Shown here piece by piece: positions 7,950-18,700 of a stretch of DNA of 40,502 nucleotides. Source of the stretch: Acidobacteriota bacterium (GTDB taxonomy: Bacteria > Acidobacteriota > Holophagae > Thermotomaculales > Thermotomaculaceae); the NCBI GenBank assembly GCA_013152385.1, contig JAADGL010000063.1, forward strand, positions 1 to 40,502, written 5' to 3'. The notes below the pieces were generated by a model, which worked only from the letters and a program-made list of their open reading frames with translations, searched no databases and was not told where the DNA came from. Numbering within the stretch: position 1 is the first letter of the stretch; every line of letters begins with the position of its first letter. The position numbers and the translations under genes were made by a program.

Positions 7950-10302
7950 TCTACAGGAGAATGCAGAGAAGTTTGAGATTAAGACACCGGATATTCTGCC
8001 GGTATTGCCACTCAGGGACATTGTTGTTTTTCCGTTTTTCGTAATTCCTCTGTCGGTGGGGCGGCCGGGTTCGGTGGAGGCGGTGAATGAGGCGCTGGCA
8101 ACCGATCGGTTTATTCTCCTGACTACCCAGAAAAGTCCGGATGTGGACGATGCGAAACCCGACGATTTGTATCCGGTGGGAACGGTTGCAGTAATTATTA
8201 AAATGCTGAAAATGCCGGATGGCACGCTGCGTCTGTTGGTTCAGGGCCTGCACCGGGCAAAAATTAAGAGCTTGAATGACGGAAAGCCTTTTTATAAAGC
8301 TGTTGTGGATAAGTTGATGGATCCGCCCATTGAACCGAATGTGAAACTTGAAGCATTGACCGCCAATGTGGTTCAGCAGCTGGAAAAAGCGGTGGGATTG
8401 GGGAAATCCATTCCGCCGGAGGTCATGTCCATTATTGCCAGTATTGAAGAACCGGGAAAACTGGCGGATTTTGTTGCCAACCATTTGACATTGAAGGTAC
8501 CGGAGGCTCAGGAGCTTCTGGAAGTCACGGATCCGATGGAACGGCTGAAAAAAGTAAATGAGCATCTGGTAAAAGAGATTACCCTTCTTGAAATCCAGAA
8601 AGAAATCAATCTGGAGGCCCGGGATGAGATTGACAAATCCCAGCGGGAATATTTTCTCCGGCAGCAACTGAAAGCAATTCTTCAGGAGCTGGGGGAGACA
8701 GATGATCTGGAGCAGGAGATTCAGGATTACCGGGAAAAACTCCAGTCTATTCCCCTTGATGAAGAAGCGGGGAAAGAGGTGGACAGACAGTTGAAGCGGC
8801 TTTCCCGGATGCACGGGGATTCCGCGGAGGCGTCGGTGGTCAGAACCTATCTGGACTGGATGATAGAACTTCCCTGGGGAAAATTTACGGAGGACAATCT
8901 TGATATCAACAAAGCGAGAAAGATTCTTGATGAAGACCATTACGGCCTGAAACCCATTAAAGAGCGGATTCTGGAATATCTCGCGGTTCGCAGAATTAAT
9001 CCGGATATGAAAGGTCCGATTCTCTGTTTTGTCGGCCCTCCGGGAGTGGGGAAAACCTCACTGGGCCGTTCCATCGCGAGGGCAATGGAACGGAAATTTG
9101 TCCGGCTTTCCATTGGCGGCATTAAGGATGAGGCGGAAGTTCGGGGCCATCGCCGTACCTATGTCGGTGCCATGCCGGGACGGATTATTCAGGGGATAAA
9201 ACAGGCGGGGTCCATGAACCCGGTGTTTATGATGGATGAGGTGGATAAAATCGGCGCGGATTTCCGGGGCGACCCTTCATCGGCATTGCTGGAAGTTCTG
9301 GACCCGGAGCAGAACAATTCCTTTCGGGATCATTATCTCGGTGTTCCTTTTGACCTTTCCGGCGTGATGTTTATTACAACCGCCAATCAGCTGGGCCCCA
9401 TTCAGCCGGCATTCCGTGACAGGATGGAAATTATCGAACTGCCCGGTTATACATTGGAAGAGAAAGTGGAAATCTGCCGCCGGCATATTATCCCCCGTCA
9501 GCTGAAAGCCAATGGAATGGACCGGAAGCGGGTTAAAATCTCCGTGGCGGCGATTCGGCGGATTATTCGGGGTTATACCCGGGAAGCCGGGCTTCGGAAC
9601 GTGGAGCGGGAAATCAATAAGCTGATTCGGAAACTGGTGTTCAAAATGGTGGCGGCGGGGCAGCAGGATGACCCGGAAGTTGTGTACCGCATCGGGCCGA
9701 AAGATGTTGAAGAATATCTTGGTGTTGAAAAAGTTACCGAAGATACCAGGCTGAAAAGAAACCGTGTCGGTGTGGCTACCGGCCTGGCCTGGACTCCGGT
9801 GGGCGGCGACATTCTTTTTATTGAAACTTCCATAATGAAGGGGAAAGGGCAATTGATTCTCACCGGACAGCTCGGTGACGTTATGAAGGAATCGGCGCAG
9901 GCTGCCTTGAGCTATATCCGTTCAAATGACTCAAAATACAAACTTTCGGATTTTCCTTTTGATGAGCGGAATATTCATATCCATGTTCCGGAAGGGGCAA
10001 TTCCCAAAGACGGCCCCTCTGCCGGAATTACACTGGCAACAGCGTTGCTGTCTTCGATGACCAACCGTCCGGTGAATGCTGCATTGGCCATGACCGGTGA
10101 AATTACCCTGCGGGGGGACGTACTTCCGGTCGGCGGGTTAAAAGAGAAGCTGCTTGCTGCGAAACGGGCGGGGATTCGTGAAATTGTTGTATCAGAGCAG
10201 AACCGGAGAAATATCGAGGAAATTGAACCCGAATATCTTACCGGGCTTAAACTTCACTACGTAAAAAAAGTGGATGAGGTTTTCAAGCTGGCAATTGTTT
10301 GA
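7942..10302 (+). CDS. lon: ATP-dependent protease La (Lon)
   Basis: This cytoplasmic AAA+ serine protease degrades misfolded and regulatory proteins. The start at 7942 gives 786 residues; an in-frame ATG at 7918 would add 8, but AAGGAG at 7933-7938 favours 7942 (its spacing to the ATG is short). The N-terminal substrate-binding domain begins at [13 protein letters not shown]. The Walker A motif GPPGVGKTS lies near residue 365 and the Walker B segment [10 protein letters not shown] near 433. The protease domain has the Ser nucleophile in PKDGPSAG (about S693) and the catalytic-Lys segment [14 protein letters not shown] (about 731-744). The length is typical of LonA. It overlaps the hsp20 end by 8 nt and converges on speE. 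Confidence 0.97.
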   Translation: MNNLQENAEKFEIKTPDILPVLPLRDIVVFPFFVIPLSVGRPGSVEAVNEALATDRFILLTTQKSPDVDDAKPDDLYPVGTVAVIIKMLKMPDGTLRLLVQGLHRAKIKSLNDGKPFYKAVVDKLMDPPIEPNVKLEALTANVVQQLEKAVGLGKSIPPEVMSIIASIEEPGKLADFVANHLTLKVPEAQELLEVTDPMERLKKVNEHLVKEITLLEIQKEINLEARDEIDKSQREYFLRQQLKAILQELGETDDLEQEIQDYREKLQSIPLDEEAGKEVDRQLKRLSRMHGDSAEASVVRTYLDWMIELPWGKFTEDNLDINKARKILDEDHYGLKPIKERILEYLAVRRINPDMKGPILCFVGPPGVGKTSLGRSIARAMERKFVRLSIGGIKDEAEVRGHRRTYVGAMPGRIIQGIKQAGSMNPVFMMDEVDKIGADFRGDPSSALLEVLDPEQNNSFRDHYLGVPFDLSGVMFITTANQLGPIQPAFRDRMEIIELPGYTLEEKVEICRRHIIPRQLKANGMDRKRVKISVAAIRRIIRGYTREAGLRNVEREINKLIRKLVFKMVAAGQQDDPEVVYRIGPKDVEEYLGVEKVTEDTRLKRNRVGVATGLAWTPVGGDILFIETSIMKGKGQLILTGQLGDVMKESAQAALSYIRSNDSKYKLSDFPFDERNIHIHVPEGAIPKDGPSAGITLATALLSSMTNRPVNAALAMTGEITLRGDVLPVGGLKEKLLAAKRAGIREIVVSEQNRRNIEEIEPEYLTGLKLHYVKKVDEVFKLAIV

Positions 10303-10338
10303 TTATGCCGGGTGCCGGTTTTCTTGTCCCCTGCTGTT

Positions 10339-11175
10339 TTACGGCAGTAATTCCCGGATAAACGGCGGGATTGTTAAGGCGTGACGGTGAGTGTCGCCGG
10401 TATAATATTTTAGTTTTCCGGCCAGAGCGGCTGCCCGTTGTACGTTGAAATCCCGGAGAGGGTCCGGCCCTTTGGATGCAAACCCGAAAGACCAGAGTCC
10501 GGTGGGGTAGGTGGGAACAGGGGCAAGGTACATCCGGCTTACCGGAAACACCTGATTCAGTGAGCTGAAAATGTCCCGAATAAGATTTCTGCTCAGCAGC
10601 GGAAATTCGGTCTGGGCAACAAGGATGCCGTTCTCGGTAAGCGCTTCCCGCACTGATGTATAAAAATCACTGTGAAACAGGCCTTCGGCAAAGGCAACAG
10701 GGTCGGTGGAATCTATCAGAATTATATCCCAGGCATTTTTCTGTTCCTGAATGAAGCGGATTCCGTCTGCAATATGGAGGGTGACACGGGGGTCGTCAAA
10801 TCCGCATGCAACAAAAGGCAGGTGTTTTCTGGACATATCCACCACCATTTTGTCGATTTCCACGATGGTAATGTCTTCAACTTCGCTGTGACGGGCAACT
10901 TCACGGATGGTACCGCCGTCCCCACCGCCGATAACCAGAACCCGTTTGGGGCGGGGATGCACGGTCAGCGGCACATGAGCAATCATTTCATGATAGAAGA
11001 ATTCATCCCGCTCGGTAAGCATGACCACATTGTCCAACATCATCAGGCGGCCGAAATCAAAAGTGTCATAGATGTCGCATTTCTGAAACTTACTTTCGGC
11101 GTGATCGAGAATGGTTTTCACGCGGAATGAAATCCGTAGATTTTCCGTTTGATCTTCGGTTACCCAGATGTTCAT
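10339..11175 (-). CDS. speE: Spermidine synthase (polyamine aminopropyltransferase)
   Basis: The enzyme moves the aminopropyl group of decarboxylated S-adenosylmethionine onto putrescine to make spermidine. The 278-residue protein has the family N-terminal beta-domain (MNIWVTEDQTENLRISF), the Rossmann nucleotide loop VLVIGGGDGG (GGGDGG at 83-88), the acidic EID segment after the next strand, and DSTDP near 157, which holds the catalytic Asp and amine-binding region. The ATG at 11175 has AAGGAG 7 nt upstream. It lies 29 nt after speD, which makes its second substrate, so the two form one operon. Nothing in the sequence tells putrescine from other diamines as the acceptor. Confidence 0.95.
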   Translation of the reverse strand: MNIWVTEDQTENLRISFRVKTILDHAESKFQKCDIYDTFDFGRLMMLDNVVMLTERDEFFYHEMIAHVPLTVHPRPKRVLVIGGGDGGTIREVARHSEVEDITIVEIDKMVVDMSRKHLPFVACGFDDPRVTLHIADGIRFIQEQKNAWDIILIDSTDPVAFAEGLFHSDFYTSVREALTENGILVAQTEFPLLSRNLIRDIFSSLNQVFPVSRMYLAPVPTYPTGLWSFGFASKGPDPLRDFNVQRAAALAGKLKYYTGDTHRHALTIPPFIRELLP

Positions 11176-11194
11176 GTGCCGGCTCCTTTTTAAT

Positions 11195-11210
11195 GCCTGA
11201 ACTTTCAGGC
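11195..11210 (-). repeat. Hairpin at the speD-speE junction
   Basis: GCCTGAA - CT - TTCAGGC, a perfect 7-base inverted repeat that includes the speD stop codon and ends about 20 nt before the speE start. It could slow ribosomes or protect RNA ends between the two cistrons. A short A-run rather than a T-run follows on the coding strand, so it is not an intrinsic terminator. Confidence 0.4.
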
Positions 11211-11603
11211 TGTTACGGGTTTATGGCGGATTTCTTTGATGTTCTGGTTTACCACCTGTACCTGCCCGCGTTTCAGTTCCATTGTGGAGTGATGTTCACA
11301 GTCCAGTTCTTTTTTCAGGAAGTCAAATGCAATCCAGGGGTCTACGGTATCTCCGCAGGTGAACAAATCCACCGCGGCATACCCGTATTCCGGCCAGGTA
11401 TGGATGGTTAGATGAGATTCGGCAATGATCACTACGCCGGATACGCCATGGGGGCTGAAGTGATGAAAATTGCTTGAAACGATGGTTGCACCGGCCAGTT
11501 CGGCCGCCCGGTTCATTAAATTTCCGATTTTTTCGGGGTTGTTCAGTGTGGTGGGGTTCGCGTTATAAAATTCCACAAGAATGTGGGTGCCCAAAGCTTT
11601 CAA
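11205..11603 (-). CDS. speD: S-adenosylmethionine decarboxylase proenzyme
   Basis: The 132-residue proenzyme self-cleaves to form a pyruvoyl cofactor and decarboxylates S-adenosylmethionine for spermidine synthesis. The residues known from the Thermotoga-type enzyme are all here at the same positions: the cleavage Ser63 in [12 protein letters not shown], His68 and Cys83. The start is TTG at 11603, preceded at 5 nt by AGGAGG; the family opening MKALGTH fixes it. An ATG-AAT-TGA triplet set lies between the ribosome site and the TTG, with its TGA overlapping the start codon. Upstream is a 24-codon leader ORF with a stronger ribosome site. speE follows directly. Confidence 0.95.
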   Translation of the reverse strand: MKALGTHILVEFYNANPTTLNNPEKIGNLMNRAAELAGATIVSSNFHHFSPHGVSGVVIIAESHLTIHTWPEYGYAAVDLFTCGDTVDPWIAFDFLKKELDCEHHSTMELKRGQVQVVNQNIKEIRHKPVTA

Positions 11604-11632
11604 TTCATCCTCCTTTTGTTGTTTTCAACAGG

Positions 11633-11707
11633 CTAACGGTTTGAATATTCGCGCTGCAATGCCACGTTTTCACGGTCATTCCATCCGAAAGTTGTGTCGG
11701 ATAGCAT
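11633..11707 (-). CDS. 24-codon leader ORF upstream of speD (putative leader peptide)
   Basis: On the minus strand an AAGGAGGT ribosome site (11718-11711) lies 3 nt before an ATG at 11707, followed by 24 codons and TAG at 11633. The peptide begins MLSDTTFGWND and ends REYSNR. It is too short for ordinary gene calls but has one of the best ribosome sites in the window. It lies wholly in the transcribed leader between the speD promoter and the speD start (gap 29 nt). It has no signal peptide or known domain. By analogy with other polyamine genes controlled by upstream ORFs (E. coli speFL, eukaryotic AMD1) it may couple speD expression to polyamine level. That role is inference; no similarity to those peptides is seen. 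Confidence 0.6.
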   Translation of the reverse strand: MLSDTTFGWNDRENVALQREYSNR

Positions 11708-11744
11708 AAAACCTCCTTCTTTTTTCCCCGTGCGGCTGTTTGTT

Positions 11745-11763
11745 CTGCACACGCAGGGTGCAG
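11745..11763 (-). other. Hairpin in the speD leader RNA
   Basis: CTGCAC and GTGCAG pair perfectly around a 7-nt loop, starting just downstream of the predicted transcription start and about 38 nt before the leader ORF ATG. It is likely the 5' stem of the speD leader. Confidence 0.4.
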
Positions 11764-11768
11764 GCGCT

Positions 11769-11798
11769 ATTTTATTCGACCGGAAAAGCTTCGGTCAA
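11769..11798 (-). promoter_or_regulatory. speD-speE promoter
   Basis: On the minus strand TTGACC (11798-11793) is followed after 18 nt by TAAAAT (11774-11769). A GACCG...CGGTC inverted repeat (11796-11792 and 11782-11778) overlaps the -35 and spacer and could be an operator. Confidence 0.6.
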
Positions 11799-11880
11799 GA
11801 AAAATTTTGTGGTTCCGCAAAGAAATTATTTTCAGACTCCGAACTGTATGGTTCTGACATTTTGAAGCCGGAAAGGCAGA

Positions 11881-11913
11881 CAAAAAAAGCCCGCCGGATA
11901 AACGGCGGGCTTT
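11881..11913 (-). terminator. Intrinsic terminator of groES-groEL
   Basis: Stem AAGCCCGCCG / CGGCGGGCTT (arms 11887-11896 and 11903-11912) with a GATAAA-side loop. On the minus strand a run of seven T follows directly. It lies about 23 nt after the groEL stop. Confidence 0.9.
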
Positions 11914-11935
11914 CGGGATTGACAAACAGAGGGAA

Positions 11936-13561
<1,626 letters not shown>

Positions 13562-13582
13562 TCAACTCCTTCTTTATAGTCC

Positions 13583-13861
13583 TTACTTGTCCAAAACGGC
13601 GAGAATTTCTTCTTCGCGCAGAATCAGATGTTCTTCGTCATTGATTTTGACTTCGGTTCCGGCATATTTCCCAATCAATACAATTTCGCCGGGTTTTACA
13701 GTCATGGGATGTTCTTTGTCTTTTCCCGGCCCAACGGAAATCACTTCCGCTTCCATCGGCTTTTCCTTTGCCGTATCCGGAATGATAATACCGCCGCGAA
13801 CCTCTTCTTTCGGTTCCATTCGTTTTACCAGTACTCTGTCGTACAACGGTTTAATTTTCAT
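13583..13861 (-). CDS. groS: Co-chaperonin GroES (10 kDa)
   Basis: The heptameric lid of GroEL. The start at 13861 ([15 protein letters not shown]) gives 92 residues, the usual length, and has an AAAGGAGG ribosome site 5-6 nt upstream. A longer frame opening at 13888 would begin inside the CIRCE operator and upstream of the ribosome site, so it is rejected. The mobile loop ([18 protein letters not shown]) that contacts GroEL and the terminal strand EEEILAVL are visible. First gene of the groES-groEL operon. Confidence 0.97.
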   Translation of the reverse strand: MKIKPLYDRVLVKRMEPKEEVRGGIIIPDTAKEKPMEAEVISVGPGKDKEHPMTVKPGEIVLIGKYAGTEVKINDEEHLILREEEILAVLDK

Positions 13862-13881
13862 TTCTTCCTCCTTTAAGAGAA

Positions 13882-13908
13882 TTAGCACTTAAACGTTCCG
13901 ACTGCTAA
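13882..13908 (-). promoter_or_regulatory. CIRCE operator (HrcA-binding inverted repeat), slightly degenerate
   Basis: TTAGCACTT - N9 - GACTGCTAA, against the consensus TTAGCACTC - N9 - GAGTGCTAA: 16 of 18 arm positions agree. It lies between the -10 box and the groES ribosome site and overlaps the last bases of the -10. The cognate repressor HrcA is not encoded in this window. Confidence 0.88.
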
Positions 13909-13935
13909 TATAGAGAGAAGTATCTTTTTTGTCAA
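13907..13935 (-). promoter_or_regulatory. groES-groEL promoter
   Basis: On the minus strand a perfect TTGACA (13935-13930), a 17-nt spacer and TATATT (13912-13907). The -10 runs into the CIRCE arm, so repressor binding would block polymerase. Confidence 0.85.
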
Positions 13936-14141
13936 GATTGATATGGCGCGGACAGGGATGAAATACGATAAAAACAGCATGCTTCCAAATAGAATTGATT
14001 GATATATAAAAATAAATTAGATTATATTAAAATAAGTCAAAATGACTCAAAATCAAAAATATATAATAATGGGTTGGAATAAAATCTGATAGAGAGAGAC
14101 TAACATCCCGGGGGGTGATTTCCCCCCGGGGGATAATAAGC
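13936..14141. other. AT-rich intergenic stretch upstream of groES
   Basis: About 200 bases with no gene. Between roughly 13980 and 14095 the sequence is strongly A/T-rich, far more than its surroundings, with runs such as TATATAAAAATAAATTAG. It ends at a GC-rich hairpin (14107-14130). It may be a curved upstream element of the groE promoter or the trailer of the gene on its right. Confidence 0.5.
14107..14130 (-). terminator. Strong GC hairpin after the chalcone-isomerase-like gene
   Basis: CCCGGGGGG - TGATTT - CCCCCCGGG, a perfect 9-base stem about 12 nt after the stop codon of the leftward gene. No T-run follows, so it may stabilise the mRNA 3' end or work as a factor-assisted terminator. 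Confidence 0.5.
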
Positions 14142-14702
14142 TTATTGATTCAGCATTCCTTCTTTCAGGCCGCTGTCTGCAGGGTCGTCACAGAGCCAGA
14201 TGCCGAAGAGCGCTTTTTTGAATGCGAGTCCGGGGATTGTCCCCAGTTTCTTACCGTTAAAATAGACACTGACACCTTCCGACGGGATATAGATGATATC
14301 GTAGATGTCTCCTTCATGGACTTTGACGTTGAACATGGCGTTGAACTGATTGATTTCTTTCTGTATCGGTGCCATGTTGTCGTTGGTTGCGGCTTCGAAT
14401 CCTTCATTCCACGCGTTTACCATTTTTTTTGCCGAAACGCCGTCATAAATGAAGTGCATCCGGATCGCCATCGGTTTGTCCGCGTTGATGATTTCATTCT
14501 GGTTGTTGTTTTTTTGGGTCAGGTAGAGGCCGCCGGCATACACTTTGAACCAGAGTTTTTTTCTGAGTCCGGCACCGTTCAGAATCAGCGTGGTTTCACC
14601 GGCTTTCAGTGTGTCGGGGAGAGTGACACCGCCGATTTTTACGGCGAACGCGCTTGTGGACAGCAGGGCGGCTGCGGTTAAAAGAATCATCAGTTTTTTC
14701 AT
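14142..14702 (-). CDS. Exported chalcone isomerase-like protein
   Basis: This 186-residue protein has a signal peptide (MKKLMILLTAAALLSTSAFA) and then the bacterial chalcone-isomerase-like fold: GAGLRKKLWFKVYAGGLYL in the first half and the closing FKKALFGIWLCDDPADSGLKEG, both hallmarks of the Chalcone_3-type family. Bacterial members are periplasmic and may bind fatty acids; none is thought to make flavonoids. The frame runs up to 14735, but CAAGGAG directly before 14702 and the signal peptide fix the start. It lies downstream of a DUF6263-like exported protein on the same strand, with its own untranslated gap of about 70 nt. Function is unknown. Confidence 0.82.
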   Translation of the reverse strand: MKKLMILLTAAALLSTSAFAVKIGGVTLPDTLKAGETTLILNGAGLRKKLWFKVYAGGLYLTQKNNNQNEIINADKPMAIRMHFIYDGVSAKKMVNAWNEGFEAATNDNMAPIQKEINQFNAMFNVKVHEGDIYDIIYIPSEGVSVYFNGKKLGTIPGLAFKKALFGIWLCDDPADSGLKEGMLNQ

Positions 14703-14772
14703 ACTACGCTCCTTGTGTTTCAGATTATGGGTCAATACGGGAATTTTATCATATTTTTTGTCTGTTTCTTTT

Positions 14773-15714
14773 TTAATTTTGGGATTGCCCGTTTTCTCTG
14801 AGGGTTTGAATTGTTGTTTTTCCTGTCATTCGAATCGGTATGGTAATTCCCATGTCAATCATTGTCATTGTGCCCTGAAGTTCCTGCCGGAGGTCGGCAC
14901 TGGCAATCCATCCGCTGTTTCTGTTTACAGTTACCGTTCCCGTCTGGGTTCCGCTGAGCTGATATTGAATTTTTGTCGTACCGGTTTCAATGGGGGTTGA
15001 CGGTGAGGCGGTGGCCAGGGTGGCGTTGATGGCAAGCCGGACTTTTTCAGGTAAGATTTCAGCAATTTTATATGTTGTTGTCAGGGTGAGGCCGGAGAGA
15101 GTAGACATGCTGCTTTTTACGGTCCACTGATTTCCGGCTCTGATTTCTTTTCCCGCAATGGGTAGAAAAATGCTGTCCGGGCCGCCGCCGGTCATTCCGC
15201 TTTTGATTGAGGAAATGAGGGTTTGTGCCAGCTTAAGGCGGGCTTCCCTGCTTCCCTGCTTCAAACTGCCTGCGAGATGCCGGATCAATGTGTCCCAGCC
15301 TGACATGTTTTTGATTGTGCCGCTTTGCCTGTCCACTGTGATAACAATAGTCCGGCCGATCAGTTCCCGGTAAAATGTGCTCATTTCTTTTGACCCTTTT
15401 TCGGAGGAAGCTGTGGACTGTGGCGCGGTGTCGTATTTGTATGCCCAGCCGGCGCCTCTGCTGGATGCGATGATGCGTTTGTATTGCATGGCCAGGGTAC
15501 ATGTTTTTTTATTGGAGTCAACGACTTCGAATGAAAGGGTGATTCTGGTGGAATTGTCCACCTGCGTCTGCTGGCCCCCGACATCGCGGATCAATGTCTG
15601 GCTTCCGGAGATTCGGGTGATAAAACGGTCTCCTTTTTTAAGGTTCAGGGAAAAGGTACCGGAATGTGCCGGCAGGACTGTAGAAACAAGTATCAGAATC
15701 AGCAGGTTTCTCAT
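14773..15714 (-). CDS. Exported protein of unknown function (DUF6263-like)
   Basis: This 313-residue protein has a signal peptide (MRNLLILILVSTVLPAHSG) followed by beta-rich sequence. The pattern SLNLKKGDRFITRISGSQTLIRD..., a central segment on conversion to an internal unit (FLPIAGKEIRAGNQW), and the end with repeated TGT/TMT-type strands (TGTVTVNRNSGWI, GTMTMIDMGITIPI) resemble the DUF6263 family of secreted proteins, whose role is unknown. No catalytic motif or lipobox was seen. It follows the sensor kinase gene by about 30 nt on the same strand, so it may be co-transcribed, but nothing else links them. Confidence 0.6.
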   Translation of the reverse strand: MRNLLILILVSTVLPAHSGTFSLNLKKGDRFITRISGSQTLIRDVGGQQTQVDNSTRITLSFEVVDSNKKTCTLAMQYKRIIASSRGAGWAYKYDTAPQSTASSEKGSKEMSTFYRELIGRTIVITVDRQSGTIKNMSGWDTLIRHLAGSLKQGSREARLKLAQTLISSIKSGMTGGGPDSIFLPIAGKEIRAGNQWTVKSSMSTLSGLTLTTTYKIAEILPEKVRLAINATLATASPSTPIETGTTKIQYQLSGTQTGTVTVNRNSGWIASADLRQELQGTMTMIDMGITIPIRMTGKTTIQTLRENGQSQN

Positions 15715-15743
15715 TCAGGCTCCTTACGGTTTTGATTGTAGTA

Positions 15744-18700
15744 TCAGCCGAACAATGCGGCAAGCAGTTTTTCAATGTCATCAATCTTAAAAGGTTTTTC
15801 AAGCCGCCCGCAAAACCCGTATTCACTGAAATTAGCGATAATGGGGTCCTGGGCATATCCGCTGGTGACGGCGGCTTTCACATTCGGATCCAATTTCATA
15901 AGCTGTGAAATGGTTTCTTTTCCTCCCATTCCCCCGGGGATGGTAATATCCAGGAGAACAAGGTCATACGGAGAGCCCTGCTCCATGGCATTTTTGTATG
16001 CATTGAGAGCTTCTTTTCCGTCTGTGGTTATGGTGATGGAGTGGCCGAGGAACCGGAAAATTTCCTGAGCCACGTCCCGGATAATTTCTTCATCATCCAT
16101 CAGCAGAATATTCAGTGCCGGGGTTGTCTGGGCGATGGGAGCTTCCACCGGTGCCTGTTCATTTTCTTCGGAAGCCGGCAGCAGAATTGAAAAGCTGGTT
16201 CCTTTGCCCGGTATGGACTCCAGACTCAATCTGCCCCCGTGTCGTTTGACAATGGAATGGACTGTGGACAGGCCCAGGCCGCTTCCGTCTGCTTTTGTGG
16301 TGAAAAACGGGTCAAATATCTTTCCCTGGATTTCCGGGTCAATTCCCGGGCCGGTATCGGAGACGGTGATTCGAATATATTTTCCACTGGGTGTTCTTGA
16401 ACTTGAATCATCATTCTGCACATTTTCTGCCGAAACACACACGGTACCGCCGTCCGGCATTGCCTGCACGGCATTGATCAGCAGATTACTCATGATCTGT
16501 CGAAATTGCCCGGGGTCCGCGCTGGCTTTCCAGAGAGGAGAAGCAATTTTAATTTCGGCTTTTGTAGGTTTTCCCCTTAAATTGAAAGAAACACTTTCCC
16601 GTATCAATTCTTCCAGATCCACTGATTCAATGACCGGTGCCCCTCCTGAAGCAAAGGTTAACAGCTGTCTTGCAAGGGCTTTACAGGTATTTCCCGCTTT
16701 CTCCGCTTCATTGAGAAGTGATGTGATTTTCGGAGAATCTTTCAGCATGGCTTTTACCAGTGAAATGTTCCCGGTGATTCCTGTCATTTGATTGTTGAGG
16801 TCATGGGCAATGCCCCCTGCCAGCACACCGAGGGATTCCAGCCGCTGTGTTTTTTGCAGTTCATGTTCCATCTTTAATCGTTCCGTGATATCTCGAAAAA
16901 CGAGAACCAGCCCGAGGAATCCGCTGTCTTTCCATTGAATCGGGGAACAGCTGCAAAGCACAATATGTTCTTCGTTATTTTCACCGAGGAGGATAACGGT
17001 GGAAGAACGGCGAAACCCGCCTCCTTCCATTGCTTCTTTCATGTCGGGGAGCGGAAATGGGGTTCTGGTTTCCGGATCCAGCCCGCGGTAGACGGACCCG
17101 AGGGGTTTGCCGATGGCCCGGGATTCCGGATATCCGGTAAGTTCTTCTGCCACAGGATTCATCAGTTCGATTCTGAATTTTTTATCAGTTACAATGACCC
17201 CGCTGGCCATGCTGGTCAGGGTGATTCTCATTTTTTCATGTTCTGTGCGGGCTTCACGTTCTTTTTCAATAAACTCTGTAATGTCCTGAATGACGCCGAG
17301 GATATGGGTTGCGCGGCCGTTTTTATCGGTGACCCGCTCTGCCATGGAGCGGATGTAGCGGACCGCACCGTCATTGAAACGTCGGATCCTGAATGTCGTG
17401 TCATAGGGGGTTCCACGGATAATGAAATCCCGGAATTCTTCTTCCACCCGTTTCCGGTCTTCCGGATGGACAGCCCGTGCAACTTCCTCGAACGGAGTGA
17501 CGGCACCAATGGCGGTATAGCCGTAAATCCGGTATGCTTCGTCAGATGCGATGTAGTGATTGTTGATTAAGTCCACTTCCCAATTTCCGGCCCGGGACAA
17601 TTCCTGGGATTTCCGCAGCCGGGCTTCACTTTTCTGCAGCTTTGCCATGGCGGTTTTGCTTTCGGTAATATCCCGCCAGATCACAAAAATACAGTCTTCT
17701 TCATCCCATGGGATCCGGGTCAGTGTAATTTCGCACCAGAATTCTTCCCCGCTGAATTTTCTGTGCAGCCATTCAAACCGGGCATTTCCCTTTTCATAAG
17801 TTTCTTGAATAATTAACTTTGCCTTTTCTTCGGACAATTGTCCGTCCGGCTGAAATTCCGGGGACAGTTTCCATGGTGGGACAAACATCTCTGTTTTGTC
17901 CGAGGCATGAAACAGGGTCAGGAGCGCTTCGTTACAATCAATAAAACCTTCCCGGCTCAAAATACTCATGGCGTCTCTGGATTTTTCAAACAGTTGATGA
18001 AATTTTTCTTCGCTTTTTCTCAAAGCCGATTCCATTTCTTTTCTCGATTCGATCATCCGGTTTGCTTGCGCTGCCAGCAGTTTGAATTCGTCCAGTTTCA
18101 GAGAGTCGATGTCGATGGGGCGGTGCGCGACGGTGCAATCCCGGAAGAACGTGGAAAAAACGTCAAATTCCGAGCTGAGCTTGCTGCCCATTCTCTTTGT
18201 CATCAGGAAAATAATGCCGATAATTAAGAGAAATGCCAGTAGATTCAATTCTCCCTGCAGGCGAAAACGGCGCATTACTTCTGCTTTTCTGGCATTGATG
18301 GCCGCATTTACTTCATCCAGATAACTCCCGGTGCCGATCATCCATTTCCAGTCTGTTAGTCCTCGGATGTAAGACATTTTGGGTGTAACCTGTTTGCTGG
18401 TCAGTTTTCGCCAACTGTAGTAAATGAAATCTCCTCCGTTTTTGGTGGCGGCCCGATATTCTTCCTGGAGTACTTTTACTCCGTTGGGATCGGTGAGTTC
18501 CCACATGCTTTTTCCGTTTCTTACCCGTTTTCCATCACGAAGCAGGGGAATCCCGTCAAATGTGTTGATGAAAATATAGCCTTCTTTGCCGAATCTGAGG
18601 GATGCTGCGTATTGAAGAACCTGATGTTTCATCCACTCTTCCTGCCTGGACCGGGGTTCCAGAATTGCGATATACAAGCGGGCTCCCGGGATTTCGGCTG

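Larger units (their letters stand above)
11604..11935. other. speD leader / groEL downstream region
   Basis: This 330-base stretch is not empty. Going leftward it carries the groEL terminator (11881-11913), the speD promoter (11769-11798), a leader hairpin (11745-11763) and a small ORF with a perfect ribosome site (11633-11707), each listed separately. Confidence 0.7.

Noticed and set aside
7951-8940. 329-codon open frame on the minus strand
   Set aside because: Antisense to lon; no ribosome site or recognisable motif.
10303-10338. CCGG-GTG-CCGG followed by TTTT as a lon terminator
   Set aside because: The stem is only four bases with a three-base loop, too weak to call.
13862-13888. Longer groES start at 13888
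   Set aside because: It would begin inside the CIRCE operator and precede the ribosome site; the family start is at 13861.
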